Made by a program: the position numbers and the translations under genes
From: Paenibacillus sp. BIC5C1
GTDB taxonomy: Bacteria > Bacillota > Bacilli > Paenibacillales > Paenibacillaceae
Length of the DNA: 64,000 nt
Reading direction: 5' to 3'
NCBI RefSeq assembly: GCF_032399705.1
Contig: NZ_CP135922.1
Span: forward strand, 558,001-622,000
In this document: positions 16,480 through 25,515 of the stretch, piece after piece
Numbering within the stretch: the first letter of the stretch is position 1
Layout: every line of letters starts with the position of its first letter
The notes under the pieces: generated by a model
Database searches by the model: none
What the model saw: the letters and a program-made list of their open reading frames with translations, nothing else
Told to the model about the DNA's origin: nothing

Positions 16480-17178
16480 ATGCTGGATGGCGGAAAAACG
16501 GAGATCCATCTCTGGAAGCAAGCCCTTCCCATAAGCGAGGATCAGATGCAGTCAGCTGCAACTATCGCTCAAGCTACACTTACTCCAGAGGAACAGCAGC
16601 GGATGTCCAGAATCGGGAAGTCCTCCTTGCTTGAGGCTCATGGCTGGATGACTTCAAGGCTCTTCCTGCGAAGTGTACTGGCTCACTACATGCAGCTGCA
16701 AGCACGAGATATTCAATTCAATTATGGTAGCTCTGGAAAGCCATATGTACAGGGCGGGCCCCGGTTCAGTCTATCGCATACGAAAGGTCTGTGTGTTCTG
16801 GCAGTTACGTCCAGTAGTGTCGAGCTTGGCATAGACATTGAATGGATGCGGCCTTTGCTGCGGCAGCAAGCCATCATCAACCGATTTTTGACCGTGAAAG
16901 AGCAGGATTATATTCTGAATGGCGTGTGGAAAGGGCATGAGCGTTCCCGTCTGTTGTGGGAGATACTTACACGCAAGGAGGCCTGGATCAAAGCCTCCGG
17001 TCAAGCTCTGTGCGGACAATGGAGAACGTTAAATACGGTGGATGAACATTCTGCTGAGATGAATCTGGTTGAACGCGAGGGACGGTCTTATATGATTCGG
17101 GAGCTGGATGTGGGTAGGGGGTATATTGGTGCGTTATGTTTGGAAGGGAAAGCACATGCCTCCATCCGATGGATGTGA
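16480..17178 (+). CDS. Sfp-type 4'-phosphopantetheinyl transferase
   Basis: 232 residues. The signature motifs are present: LGIDIEWMRP (Mg/CoA binding) and LLWEILTRKEAWIKASG (the W/F-XXKE-A-XXK motif). An N-terminal KPYVQGGPRFSLSHTKGL segment also fits. RBS AGGAGGGA before the ATG at 16480. It transfers phosphopantetheine from CoA to a carrier-protein serine, most likely Ser42 of the carrier at 5232-5498. It is the last gene of the cluster and supports true thioester-templated chemistry there. 110 bases separate it from the M16 gene, with no obvious terminator between. Confidence 0.93.
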   Translation: MLDGGKTEIHLWKQALPISEDQMQSAATIAQATLTPEEQQRMSRIGKSSLLEAHGWMTSRLFLRSVLAHYMQLQARDIQFNYGSSGKPYVQGGPRFSLSHTKGLCVLAVTSSSVELGIDIEWMRPLLRQQAIINRFLTVKEQDYILNGVWKGHERSRLLWEILTRKEAWIKASGQALCGQWRTLNTVDEHSAEMNLVEREGRSYMIRELDVGRGYIGALCLEGKAHASIRWM

Positions 17179-17216
17179 TGTATTTGAATTTAAATAGGAA
17201 ATAGCTTACATATCTA

Positions 17217-17244
17217 TTGTGCAAACAATGGATGTACATATAAT
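17217..17244 (+). promoter_or_regulatory. Sigma-A type promoter of the S9 peptidase
   Basis: TTGTGC and TATAAT separated by 16 bases, about 60 bases before the peptidase start. This suggests that the peptidase is transcribed separately from the upstream biosynthetic operon. Confidence 0.6.
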
Positions 17245-17307
17245 ATGGACAAATACACCCTTAATTTACCACTGTTTGATACTTCGTCATACTCAAGGAG
17301 GTTTGTC

Positions 17308-19119
17308 ATGATTCAGTTTCCCAAACCGGATGTGGAACAATATTTCCAGACGTATCGTATTTCCCATTTTGCCGTATCAGCCGACGAGAAACGTTTGTTT
17401 TTTGACAGCAATCTGAATGGCCAGCCGAATATCTGGGCGATGGATCTGCCGGGTGGCTACCCGTATCCTTTGACGTATTTGAATCAGAGCAGCCAGTTCA
17501 TCAAACCGGACCCGGAAGGACGTCATATTCTCACGGCGTTTGATCGGGATGGCGATGAGAATTATCATCTGTATGCCCTGCAACCGGAGGGTGGGGTGCC
17601 GTTTCCTGTTGTCCCCGCAGAGCCCGATGATCGTTGTTATTTCTCCCATCTGTCCGAGGATGGACAGCGTCTTTATTATATGACAAGCAGGGATAACCCG
17701 AGCTATCTCAATTCACGCCGAATTAACCTGGAAACGGGAGAGGATGAGCTTCTGCATCAGGGGGAAGAGGTAACAAGCAATCTGGCTGCTGTGAGCCCGG
17801 ATGAACAAGCCTACGTAATCCTGAATGTATATTCCAATACCTACCAGACAGCATACGTGTACCGGAACGGTGAGTCAGAATCCATTATTCCGGTCTCCGA
17901 GCGGCAGAGTCAGGTCTCATATGTTCTGTTTGCAGACCATAATCGGCTGCTGATGATCACCAATGATAACGAGCCGTACACCTATGTGGCTGAATACCGG
18001 CTGGATACTCATGAATTTCGTCCGCTGTGCAAAGTGGAGGGAGAAGACGTGGATATCATCCGCTGGCACAAGGATTCCGAGACGTTATACTTCTGGACGT
18101 TTACAGGTCCCGAGAATCGGATGTATGCATTGGACAAAGGTGCGGAGCACCCTCGGCGTATGGACATGCCTCTGGATACGGTAGATCATGTAACGGTTAC
18201 CAAGGCTGGCAACTTGTATATTTTGGGACGTGGAGCCGTACAGCCGGCTAACATTTATCGTCTGATGGCAGGGAGTAAGTCCTGGGTGCCGTTGACTGCC
18301 AATCGGGTCACAGGACTTGATCCGAGTAATCTCGTCTACCCTGATGTTATTCAATATAGCTCCTATGACGGACTGGAGATCGAAGCGCTTTTGTTCAAAG
18401 CAAAACCGGAACAGGCTAATGGTTACACGGTATTTTGGCCGCATGGCGGGCCACAGGCATCAGAAGCGAAATTCTTCCGTCCGATGTTCCAAATGATGCT
18501 GGCTCAGGGCTATCATATTTTTGCTCCTAATTTTCGGGGAAGCACTGGCTATGGCGCCGAATTTGGTAAAATGGTCGAAAGAGATTGGGGCGAGGGCCCG
18601 CGGTTGGATTGTGTTGCCGGTATTAACTGGCTGTTTGACGAGGGCATCTCCTCACCGGATCGCCTGTTCGTGGTGGGGGGCAGCTACGGCGGATATATGA
18701 CCTTGCTGCTGGCAGGACGTCATCCGGAATTATTCCGCGCTGCGGTTGATATTTTTGGACCAAGTAACCTGTTCACCTTCCTGGAATCCGTGCCGGAAGA
18801 CTGGAAACCGATGATGGACAACTGGCTGGGTGATCCGGTCCGTGACCGTGAACGTTTAACGAAGGATTCGCCAATTACGTATCTGGACCAGATGGTCAAT
18901 CCGATGCTGGTCATTCAAGGGGCCAATGATCCAAGGGTCGTGAAGGCGGAATCCGATCAGATCGTTGCCGCGTTGCAGGGGAAAGGAGTAGACGTAGAAT
19001 ACATCGTTCTGGATGATGAGGGCCATGGCTTCTCCAGAAAAACGAATGAGATTCTTGTTTATCGGCGGATGCTGGAATTTTTACTGAAACATCAGGAAGT
19101 CCCAGTTGCACAACCGTAA
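17308..19119 (+). CDS. S9-family serine peptidase (prolyl oligopeptidase/acylaminoacyl peptidase type)
   Basis: 603 residues from the ATG at 17308, chosen for AAGGAGG seven bases upstream. The N-terminal half is a WD/beta-propeller-like domain (blocks such as SADEKRLFFDSNLNGQPNIW). The C-terminal half is an alpha/beta hydrolase with Ser459 (GGSYGGYM), Asp541 (ANDPRV) and His573 (DEGHGF). No signal peptide, so probably cytoplasmic. It cleaves short peptides, often N-acylated or proline-containing. It sits just after the peptide cluster but has its own promoter, so a trimming role for that product is possible but unproven. Confidence 0.92.
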   Translation: MIQFPKPDVEQYFQTYRISHFAVSADEKRLFFDSNLNGQPNIWAMDLPGGYPYPLTYLNQSSQFIKPDPEGRHILTAFDRDGDENYHLYALQPEGGVPFPVVPAEPDDRCYFSHLSEDGQRLYYMTSRDNPSYLNSRRINLETGEDELLHQGEEVTSNLAAVSPDEQAYVILNVYSNTYQTAYVYRNGESESIIPVSERQSQVSYVLFADHNRLLMITNDNEPYTYVAEYRLDTHEFRPLCKVEGEDVDIIRWHKDSETLYFWTFTGPENRMYALDKGAEHPRRMDMPLDTVDHVTVTKAGNLYILGRGAVQPANIYRLMAGSKSWVPLTANRVTGLDPSNLVYPDVIQYSSYDGLEIEALLFKAKPEQANGYTVFWPHGGPQASEAKFFRPMFQMMLAQGYHIFAPNFRGSTGYGAEFGKMVERDWGEGPRLDCVAGINWLFDEGISSPDRLFVVGGSYGGYMTLLLAGRHPELFRAAVDIFGPSNLFTFLESVPEDWKPMMDNWLGDPVRDRERLTKDSPITYLDQMVNPMLVIQGANDPRVVKAESDQIVAALQGKGVDVEYIVLDDEGHGFSRKTNEILVYRRMLEFLLKHQEVPVAQP

Positions 19120-19133
19120 TGTATATGAGTGTG

Positions 19134-19161
19134 TCATCGATATAAATATATGATGGTTTTT
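19134..19161 (+). terminator. Weak intrinsic terminator after S9 peptidase
   Basis: An AT-rich stem (CATCGATAT with ATATATGATG, one bulged base) followed by GGTTTTT, 15 bases after the peptidase stop. Its stability is low. Confidence 0.4.
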
Positions 19162-19167
19162 GATGCG

Positions 19168-20202
19168 CTAATCCAGCAAATTAATTACCAAGTCCATGTA
19201 CTGCTCCGCCCAATGTGCAAAAGGCATATCCGCTGCCCACGTCACTCGGCCCGTTGCTTTGCATTCACCCCATAACAAAATACGCTGATAGAGCAGATGC
19301 ACCCGAAGACGTGTGGCAAAGTGCTGATATCGCTCCGTATCCGCTGCGCAGACAACCTCCCGGTAACCGTGAAGGAATCGTTTGGCAAGCTCGGGTTGGC
19401 CTTCGCGTACATACATGGCTGTCATTTTGGTTAAGTCAGCTGTGCCGTCTCCAAAATAAGCCGTTGTAAAATCAAACAGACCACTAATCTGCCAGTCTGA
19501 AGCAAGGCTGCTATTCTTTTGAATCACAAAGTTCTCGACCTTAAAATCCCCCATCACAAATCCGGGAACAGGCATGGATTGAAATGCAGATTCAGCGTTT
19601 TTTAATTGCTCGTCCACCCACTGTGTATCTTCGTCTGTTATCATGGAGTATTTTGCAGCATCCTGCAGCCAGTGATGGATTGTCCCGTACAGCCAGTCCA
19701 GATATTTACCCGCAAAGGGAACGATCTGTTTTGCTACAGGATCATATTCTCCCGCATCAGGAACCTTCCAACGGTGCAGTTCTGCTAAGGAGTGGGCAAG
19801 CATTGTAGCGATATTCCCTTGATCCTCCTGTGAAAGTGAAGCCTGTAATGAAGGATCATGCAGGTGCATTCCAGGTAATCGGGGCATAATGGCATAGCTC
19901 CAGCCCAATATGTCGGTATCTTCATGCAATAGATATGGATCAGGTACAGGAATGTTGGTGTGAGTTTTCAGTTGTTCTACAAAGAATTGCTCTTCCTGAA
20001 GTTGTCCCGCATATAATGGGTTGCCTTTCAGAATATATTCTCCCTCTGAAGAGCGAATAAGAAGTGTCTGACCCATCACACCCTCATCGGTTCGCTTATA
20101 ATCTTTAAGCGTTCCCAGATTGAAATCATGAAGCGCCTTTTGCAAGGATACTCGCTCAATCTCACCAAGTTTATTGGAGCCAAAATAAATACGGGTTGTC
20201 AT
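19168..20202 (-). CDS. Aminoglycoside phosphotransferase-fold kinase-like protein
   Basis: 344 residues of the APH/choline-kinase-like fold. Seen are an N-lobe with LLIRSSEGEYILKGNPLY (possible ATP lysine), the hinge YAIMPRLPG, the catalytic-loop equivalent FVMGDFKVENFVI and the metal-binding FDFTTAYFGDGTADL. In the catalytic loop the usual His of HGD is Met, while Asp and Asn are kept. Substrate unknown; many such genes act on small amines or sugars rather than antibiotics. It lies 17 bases after an SMI1/TPR gene on the same strand, probably in one operon. Confidence 0.8.
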   Translation of the reverse strand: MTTRIYFGSNKLGEIERVSLQKALHDFNLGTLKDYKRTDEGVMGQTLLIRSSEGEYILKGNPLYAGQLQEEQFFVEQLKTHTNIPVPDPYLLHEDTDILGWSYAIMPRLPGMHLHDPSLQASLSQEDQGNIATMLAHSLAELHRWKVPDAGEYDPVAKQIVPFAGKYLDWLYGTIHHWLQDAAKYSMITDEDTQWVDEQLKNAESAFQSMPVPGFVMGDFKVENFVIQKNSSLASDWQISGLFDFTTAYFGDGTADLTKMTAMYVREGQPELAKRFLHGYREVVCAADTERYQHFATRLRVHLLYQRILLWGECKATGRVTWAADMPFAHWAEQYMDLVINLLD

Positions 20203-20219
20203 AAGCCCCTCCTGCGATC

Positions 20220-21197
20220 TCAGTCTTCATCCTCTTCGTCAGACAGATCAAACGTATCCGCATCAACCAATCCGCGGATAAAAGCTTCAAAATTAGGCGC
20301 TAGATATGTAATCTCATAATCGTCTTCCTGATCCACATGAACCACAGCAGGTTCGCCTTCGGGGCCACAGAATCGATAATCTAGCATCACCACATCATGT
20401 CCGGCAGATGGACAATCACAGATCACAACACCGAGATCAGGATATCCCCAATCTTCAATCATGAAACGACTTCCAAATTCTCCGCCCAGTGTATTGGATT
20501 TGTCCCGTGCAATGCCCATAATCCCCGTAATGGCGATATGGTCTTCGGCCCATGAAGTGGCTACTTTGGTTGGAAAAACGGTGTGTGCAGGGATTCCGCC
20601 GTTCTGTGTGTTCATTAACTGGATGTAGGAGGCAGGTAGTTTGTAGCCTAGCTCCTGTTCAATGGTTTGGATCATCTCCTCGTCAAAAGGTGAAGATACA
20701 TAGCTTTCCAACGCATATTCACTCTGTTCCCAGAATGAAACTGGATCGTAGGACTCGGAAGCGGCTCTAAGGTTGTTCAGCCTGCCGTTGTGCTCCAATT
20801 CCAACAATATCTCTTGATGGCGCTGTCGATCCTGTTGCATTTTTTCAGCTTTGGGCCGTGTCCATTCGAGAAATTCAGTCGTTGATTCGTCATGGGGTAA
20901 GAGCTCGTTTGCCATCTCAAAAGCTTTGAGTGCCTGCTCATACATAGCCATATGATAATAAGCGTAACCCAACCGGTACTGCCAGAGAGGGTCACTTGCG
21001 CCCTGTTCATGGACGGATAGTAACTGTTGGACAGCCTCACGGTAACGTCCTTCATTGTTATATGCTCTGGAAAGTTGTCCAATTAGCTCATAATCCCACT
21101 CCAGTACAGGGATTTGTTGAATACGTTCAATAATGAGACCGAACTGGTCCTGTTCATGCCACTTGTTTAGTTGTTCCAGTAGTTCTCTTTCCATCAC
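20220..21197 (-). CDS. TPR and SMI1/KNR4 (SUKH) domain protein
   Basis: 325 residues. The N-terminal 120 residues contain TPR-like helices (YNNEGRYREAVQQLLSV, YRLGYAYYHMAMYEQALKAFEMA). The C-terminal half matches the SMI1/KNR4 fold (IQTIEQELGYKLPASYIQLMNTQNGGIP ... GIMGIARDK ... MIEDWGYPDLGVVICDCPSAGHDVVMLDY). SUKH proteins are often immunity proteins against polymorphic toxins but also occur as stand-alone housekeeping genes. No toxin gene is adjacent here, so immunity is unsupported. The protein ends in an acidic tail (DLSDEEDED). Confidence 0.85.
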   Translation of the reverse strand: MMERELLEQLNKWHEQDQFGLIIERIQQIPVLEWDYELIGQLSRAYNNEGRYREAVQQLLSVHEQGASDPLWQYRLGYAYYHMAMYEQALKAFEMANELLPHDESTTEFLEWTRPKAEKMQQDRQRHQEILLELEHNGRLNNLRAASESYDPVSFWEQSEYALESYVSSPFDEEMIQTIEQELGYKLPASYIQLMNTQNGGIPAHTVFPTKVATSWAEDHIAITGIMGIARDKSNTLGGEFGSRFMIEDWGYPDLGVVICDCPSAGHDVVMLDYRFCGPEGEPAVVHVDQEDDYEITYLAPNFEAFIRGLVDADTFDLSDEEDED

Positions 21198-21302
21198 TAT
21201 GCCTCATTTCAATAGGGAAATGTGAACCTGTTTCCATTATATCTTACAAGCTCGCAGGATGGATGGGTACAGTATCCTATCCAGTCGTACAGAAATAGAA
21301 AA

Positions 21303-21353
21303 AACACTCCCACTAGCAGAAAGCCATCATGACATTCCAATAAAGGGAGTGTT
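21303..21353 (-). terminator. Intrinsic terminator of nrdB
   Basis: Nine-base arms AACACTCCC and GGGAGTGTT with a long loop. Read on the minus strand the right arm runs into a T-run (GTGTTTTTTC), just after the nrdB stop. Confidence 0.65.
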
Positions 21354-21394
21354 GTGTATTTGTTGTAGGTTGCGGTCATTAGATCAATATCTAC

Positions 21395-22426
21395 TTACAG
21401 ATCGTCAAATCCGTTATCGTCGCCGACTTTGCCGTAGTTACGGGATTTGGCTTCGAAGAAGTCCGTTTTCGTAGCATTCAGTGCTTCGTCGGAGAAAGGT
21501 TTGATCCAAGGCATGCAGTTTACATCCACGCCTTCGTATGCTTTTTCCATACCCATCAGGCGCAGGCGTTTGTTAGCGATGTACTTGATGTAGTCTTCCA
21601 ACTCGTTCAGGTCAATCCCGCGTACGTTGCTGAGAGTGTAGTGTGCCCAGTTAGTTTCGAGTTCAACGGCACGATGGATCGTTTTGTACACATAGTCCAT
21701 GTTCTCAGGTGTGTTCAGTTCAGGGAAGTCTACCAGCAGCTGTTTGTACACTTCAGCGAAGAAGTAGCAGTGTTGGTTCTCGTCGCGCTGAATATAAGAG
21801 ATCATTTGGCTGGTTGCCATCATCTTCTGGTCACGGGCCAGGTTGTAGAAGAAGGCAAACGTACTATAGAAGAAGATACCTTCAAGTACCAGATCGGCTA
21901 CCATGGCCTGGAAGAACGTTTGTGGGGACGGATTATCCCGGAAGGTCTGGTAGATGTCGGCGATGAACCGGTTACGATCAAGCAGCACCGGATCATGTTT
22001 CCAGTATTCAAAGATCTCCTTTTGCTCCCGATCGGATACGATGGAGGACAGGACGTAAGAGTACGATTGGTTGTGTACAACTTCCTGTTGTCCGATGATT
22101 GCCGAGATCGCTTCCAGTGAGGAATCCGTGAAATAACGTTTCACATCACCTACAAACATCGTTTGCATGGAGTCCAATACAGCGAGCAGGGAGATGTTGA
22201 CTTTGAACGTACGCTGTTCTTCCGGATCCAATTGGGCAAATTGGGAAGCATCCTTGGACATTGGGATTTCATCCGCGATCCAGTGGTTGAGCAGCAGTAC
22301 TTTGTACAGTTTGTACATATGAGGCATACGAATATCGTTCCAGTTCAGAATGCCTGAGCATTCCCCTTCAATGATACGGGTAGACTGGTTGGGCGCTTCG
22401 GTATTGAAAATTTTCTGCAATTGCAT
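21395..22426 (-). CDS. nrdB: Class I ribonucleoside-diphosphate reductase, beta subunit
   Basis: 343 residues. The beta subunit holds the di-metal/radical cofactor used by the alpha subunit to reduce NDPs to dNDPs. Ferritin-like helices with Glu/His ligands are seen (EQRTFKVNISLLAVLDS, EVVHNQSYSYVLS, RDENQHCYFFAEVY). AAGGAG precedes the ATG at 22426. It follows nrdA on the same strand with a 208-base gap that itself contains a terminator-like hairpin, so levels of the two subunits may be set separately. Confidence 0.95.
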   Translation of the reverse strand: MQLQKIFNTEAPNQSTRIIEGECSGILNWNDIRMPHMYKLYKVLLLNHWIADEIPMSKDASQFAQLDPEEQRTFKVNISLLAVLDSMQTMFVGDVKRYFTDSSLEAISAIIGQQEVVHNQSYSYVLSSIVSDREQKEIFEYWKHDPVLLDRNRFIADIYQTFRDNPSPQTFFQAMVADLVLEGIFFYSTFAFFYNLARDQKMMATSQMISYIQRDENQHCYFFAEVYKQLLVDFPELNTPENMDYVYKTIHRAVELETNWAHYTLSNVRGIDLNELEDYIKYIANKRLRLMGMEKAYEGVDVNCMPWIKPFSDEALNATKTDFFEAKSRNYGKVGDDNGFDDL

Positions 22427-22548
22427 AATCCGTTCACTCCTTGAATGAATTTACACTGTAATATTAATTCTTTTATATATTAGGGTTGTATAATGTGGCA
22501 TCTATATCAACATCTCATGATGTTGTGATCGTGTTTTGGGCAAAAAAG

Positions 22549-22593
22549 TACCAGGGCAACGCCATTTTGCATTCAAAACAGGATGCCCTGGTA
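22549..22593 (-). terminator. Attenuator/terminator-like hairpin between nrdA and nrdB
   Basis: Ten-base arms TACCAGGGCA and TGCCCTGGTA. On the minus strand the second arm is followed by CTTTTTTGCC, so it looks like a real intrinsic terminator between the alpha and beta genes. A second small dyad (CAACATC/GATGTTG, 22509-22526) lies closer to nrdB. Confidence 0.7.
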
Positions 22594-22634
22594 GTCATCG
22601 TAGATCTAGTGAGCTTTTAGCATCACGATAAAAC

Positions 22635-24968
22635 TTAGCTTGCGCAAGAATCGCATTCTTCAATAGTCAATGCCCGACTGCGGACATAATAAGTTGATTT
22701 AATGCCGGCTCTCCAGGCGTGCAGGTGCAGCTCCAGGAACTCCGTTGCTTTGATATCTGGACGAACATACAAGTTGAAGCTTTGTCCCTGATCGACGTGG
22801 CGTTGACGGGCAGCGGCCATATTGATGGAAGCATGTTGATCCACCATGAACGCTGTTTTGTAATACCAGATCGTTTTTTCAGATAGGTCAGGTGCCGGGT
22901 TGGCAATCTTGTATGTCGTTTTCTCTTCATAGGACAACAGTTCGTATAGCGGATCAATGCTGGCTGTTGAACCTGCAATGATGGACGTTGAACCATTTGG
23001 TGCAATAGCGAACAACCAAGCGTTACGTACACCGTTTTGCTGTACTTGGGCTTGCAGTTCTTTCCATTGTTCCGTTGTAACGAATTGACCTACGCGCTCA
23101 CCTGTCGTGTAATCCCGTTGATCAAAGTATTTGCCTGTTTGCCAATCGGAACCTTGGAATTTCGGATAATGTCCTTTTTCCTTGGACAGTTCCATGCTGG
23201 CTTTTACGAGCAGATAGTTAATTTTTTCATACAGATTATCGTTATATGTGACTGCCTCTTCCGATTCCCAACGAATGCCTTCGAGAGCAAGCAGGTGATG
23301 AAGTCCGAATGTTCCCAGACCAACTGCACGGTATTGACTGTTGGTGTATTGGGCTTGCAGCACTTCAATGTTGTTGATATCGATAACGTTGTCCAGCATA
23401 CGAACCTGAATCGGTACCAGACGCTCCAATACATCATGCGGCACAGCACGTGCCAAGTGAATGGAGTTTAGGTTGCAGACTACGAAATCGCCAGGCACTT
23501 TCGAAATCACGATGCGGGTTTGTCCATCTTTGGTTACGAGCTCTTCTTTTTCAACTACAGTTGCAGATTGGTTCTGCATGATCTCTGTACAAAGGTTGGA
23601 AGAGTACACCATGCCGTGTGCACTGTTCGGGTTTGAACGGTTAACGGTATCCCGGTAGAACATGTAAGGCGTACCGGTTTCCAGTTGGGATTTCATAACA
23701 CGTTTCATGATGTCAATCGCCTGAACCGTAATCCGGGACAACAGTGGGTGATTCACTGCTTCCTCATATTTCTCGCGGAACGCGCCTGCGCCTACGGACT
23801 CATCGTAGAAATCTTCCAGTCCGAGTGGACGACCGTTCTCATCTTTCCAGCCCATCACTTTTTTCGTTTCATGCGGGCAGAACAGGCTCCATTCGCCGCG
23901 GCTCGCTACTCGCTCCATGAACAGGTCAGGCAGACAGATGCCGTGGAATACGTCATGCGCACGCATCCGCTCGTCACCATTGTTGAGCTTCAGATCGAGG
24001 AACGCCAGAATGTCTTTGTGGAAAACGTCCAGATAAACGGCGATCGCACCTTTACGTGTTCCGAGCTGGTCTACGCTGACCGCAGTGTTATTTAGTTGGC
24101 GAATCCAAGGGATTACGCCAGAACTTGTGTTTTTGTGACCCCGGATGTCCGAACCGCGTGCTCTGACTTTACCGAGGTAAACGCCGATGCCGCCGCCCAT
24201 TTTGCTGAGACGTGCTACATCTGTGTTGGAGTCAAAGATGCCCTCAAGGGAATCATCCACGGTATCAATGAAACAGCTGGAGAGTTGTCCAGCCACTTTT
24301 TTACCCGCATTCGACATCGTAGGTGTAGCTGCCGTCATGTACATGTTGCTCATTGCCCAGTAAGCTTCTTTAACGAGATCCATACGTCTCTCAGCAGGCT
24401 CCTGATGCATCAGGTACATCGCAATAACCATGTAGCGCTCTTGAGGCAATTCCATGACTTTTCCGTCAAAATCGTGAGCAAGGTAACGTTCTGCCAATGT
24501 AAGCAAGCCGATGTAGTCGAACAACAGGTCGTTTCGGTAGTCGATGCATTCAGCAAGTTCGTCAATCTGCTCTTTGGTGTAACATTCCAGCAGTTCTTCG
24601 CGGTAAATACCTTTCTTCACAAGATCGACTAGAAGGGGATGGAAAGCACCATATGGTTCTTCCGGATAAGATTTGTATCTGCGGTTGGTTGCCGCTTTCT
24701 TGTAAAGGGAAGTGAGCAGGGAGCGTGCCGCTGCAAATTTCCAGTTAGGCTCTTCCTTCGTTACCAGTTCCAGAGCGCTCATCATAAAAGCGTTGCTGAT
24801 CTCGTCTCCGGTAACTTCGTCACGACGGAGCTTGCTGTTTACCCCGCGTACCAGACGTTCCTTGTCGAGCATGTCCAGTCCTTCCAGAATACGATCTGCA
24901 TATACCGAGATGCGCATATCATCAAAGGCAAGCTGGCGGTTGTTCGGCTTGGTCACAACTTGTGGCAT
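22635..24968 (-). CDS. nrdA: Class I ribonucleoside-diphosphate reductase, alpha subunit
   Basis: 777 residues from the ATG at 24968, which has GCGAGGA six bases upstream; an ATG 21 bases earlier lacks one. The large catalytic subunit: PTMSNAGKKVAGQLSSCFI (first redox Cys), the NLCTEIMQNQ/FVVCNLNSIHLAR active-site region, IAPNGSTSIIAGSTASIDPLYE, and the C-terminal redox pair in CDSCAS. An N-terminal ATP-cone-like region (residues about 15-75) may mediate dATP control. Regulated by an NrdR-type site far upstream and preceded by a leader of about 550 bases. Confidence 0.96.
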   Translation of the reverse strand: MPQVVTKPNNRQLAFDDMRISVYADRILEGLDMLDKERLVRGVNSKLRRDEVTGDEISNAFMMSALELVTKEEPNWKFAAARSLLTSLYKKAATNRRYKSYPEEPYGAFHPLLVDLVKKGIYREELLECYTKEQIDELAECIDYRNDLLFDYIGLLTLAERYLAHDFDGKVMELPQERYMVIAMYLMHQEPAERRMDLVKEAYWAMSNMYMTAATPTMSNAGKKVAGQLSSCFIDTVDDSLEGIFDSNTDVARLSKMGGGIGVYLGKVRARGSDIRGHKNTSSGVIPWIRQLNNTAVSVDQLGTRKGAIAVYLDVFHKDILAFLDLKLNNGDERMRAHDVFHGICLPDLFMERVASRGEWSLFCPHETKKVMGWKDENGRPLGLEDFYDESVGAGAFREKYEEAVNHPLLSRITVQAIDIMKRVMKSQLETGTPYMFYRDTVNRSNPNSAHGMVYSSNLCTEIMQNQSATVVEKEELVTKDGQTRIVISKVPGDFVVCNLNSIHLARAVPHDVLERLVPIQVRMLDNVIDINNIEVLQAQYTNSQYRAVGLGTFGLHHLLALEGIRWESEEAVTYNDNLYEKINYLLVKASMELSKEKGHYPKFQGSDWQTGKYFDQRDYTTGERVGQFVTTEQWKELQAQVQQNGVRNAWLFAIAPNGSTSIIAGSTASIDPLYELLSYEEKTTYKIANPAPDLSEKTIWYYKTAFMVDQHASINMAAARQRHVDQGQSFNLYVRPDIKATEFLELHLHAWRAGIKSTYYVRSRALTIEECDSCAS

Positions 24969-25515
24969 GAATATTCCTCGCTTTCGCATGTTTAAGAGAT
25001 AAATTGGAGAAATTCTTTATATAAAGAATTGAGTGTCTTCTTACGGTGAGATAAAGATATAAGCTGCATATTATGGACTGAACGGTGGTGATAGCGAGTC
25101 TTGCTCATCTTGCACATAGGAGCAGCACGCAGAACATGGTCACATAAAAAGCATTCCCTCTGCCTATTGGCCGAAAATGCCCACGGATGCCCTGATCTCT
25201 TGCTGTCTTTAAAGATTCAAAAAAAGACAGAAAAGGGTGCTTATGTAATCTTTTGTCTATAGCAGACACGCCTTTAATTAGAGGATACCGGTGCAGTCCA
25301 AATAGCCCCGTTACCTCCGAGTCAAGTCTGTTTCGAGAAAGCGATTTACACCTACAGGGACGTGCCTTTAGAGGTGATTTCATCCTGTTTTTCGCGAGAT
25401 TTCAGAAGATGACTAATAGAAGTGGGGTAATTCAATTTTACTACATTTTGTTGCTGTTCTCTTACTGTAACCCAACATATAGTGTTTGTAAACAGGGTCA
25501 ACACAGTAAAACGTA
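24969..25515 (-). other. Long 5' leader of nrdA, no clear gene
   Basis: About 547 bases between the inferred nrd transcription start and nrdA. It contains several complementary segments, for example CTGTCTTT/AAAGACAG (25202-25231 region) and GCATT/AATGC around 25150-25180. I could not match it to a known riboswitch: no cobalamin B12 box and no T-box motif were found. A 92-codon minus-strand frame (25105-25383) has no good RBS and a composition unlike a real protein, so I treat the region as untranslated RNA. Confidence 0.5.

Noticed and set aside
20220..21197. Polymorphic toxin immunity island (SMI1/SUKH gene)
   Set aside because: No toxin, secretion signal gene or further immunity genes are adjacent; the TPR fusion suggests a different role.
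25105..25383. 92-codon minus-strand open frame upstream of nrdA
   Set aside because: No ribosome binding site, unusual Arg/Cys-rich composition and position inside the inferred nrdA leader.
24969..25515. Cobalamin riboswitch or T-box in the nrdA leader
   Set aside because: I looked for the B12 box, T-box and purine-type core motifs on the minus strand and found none.
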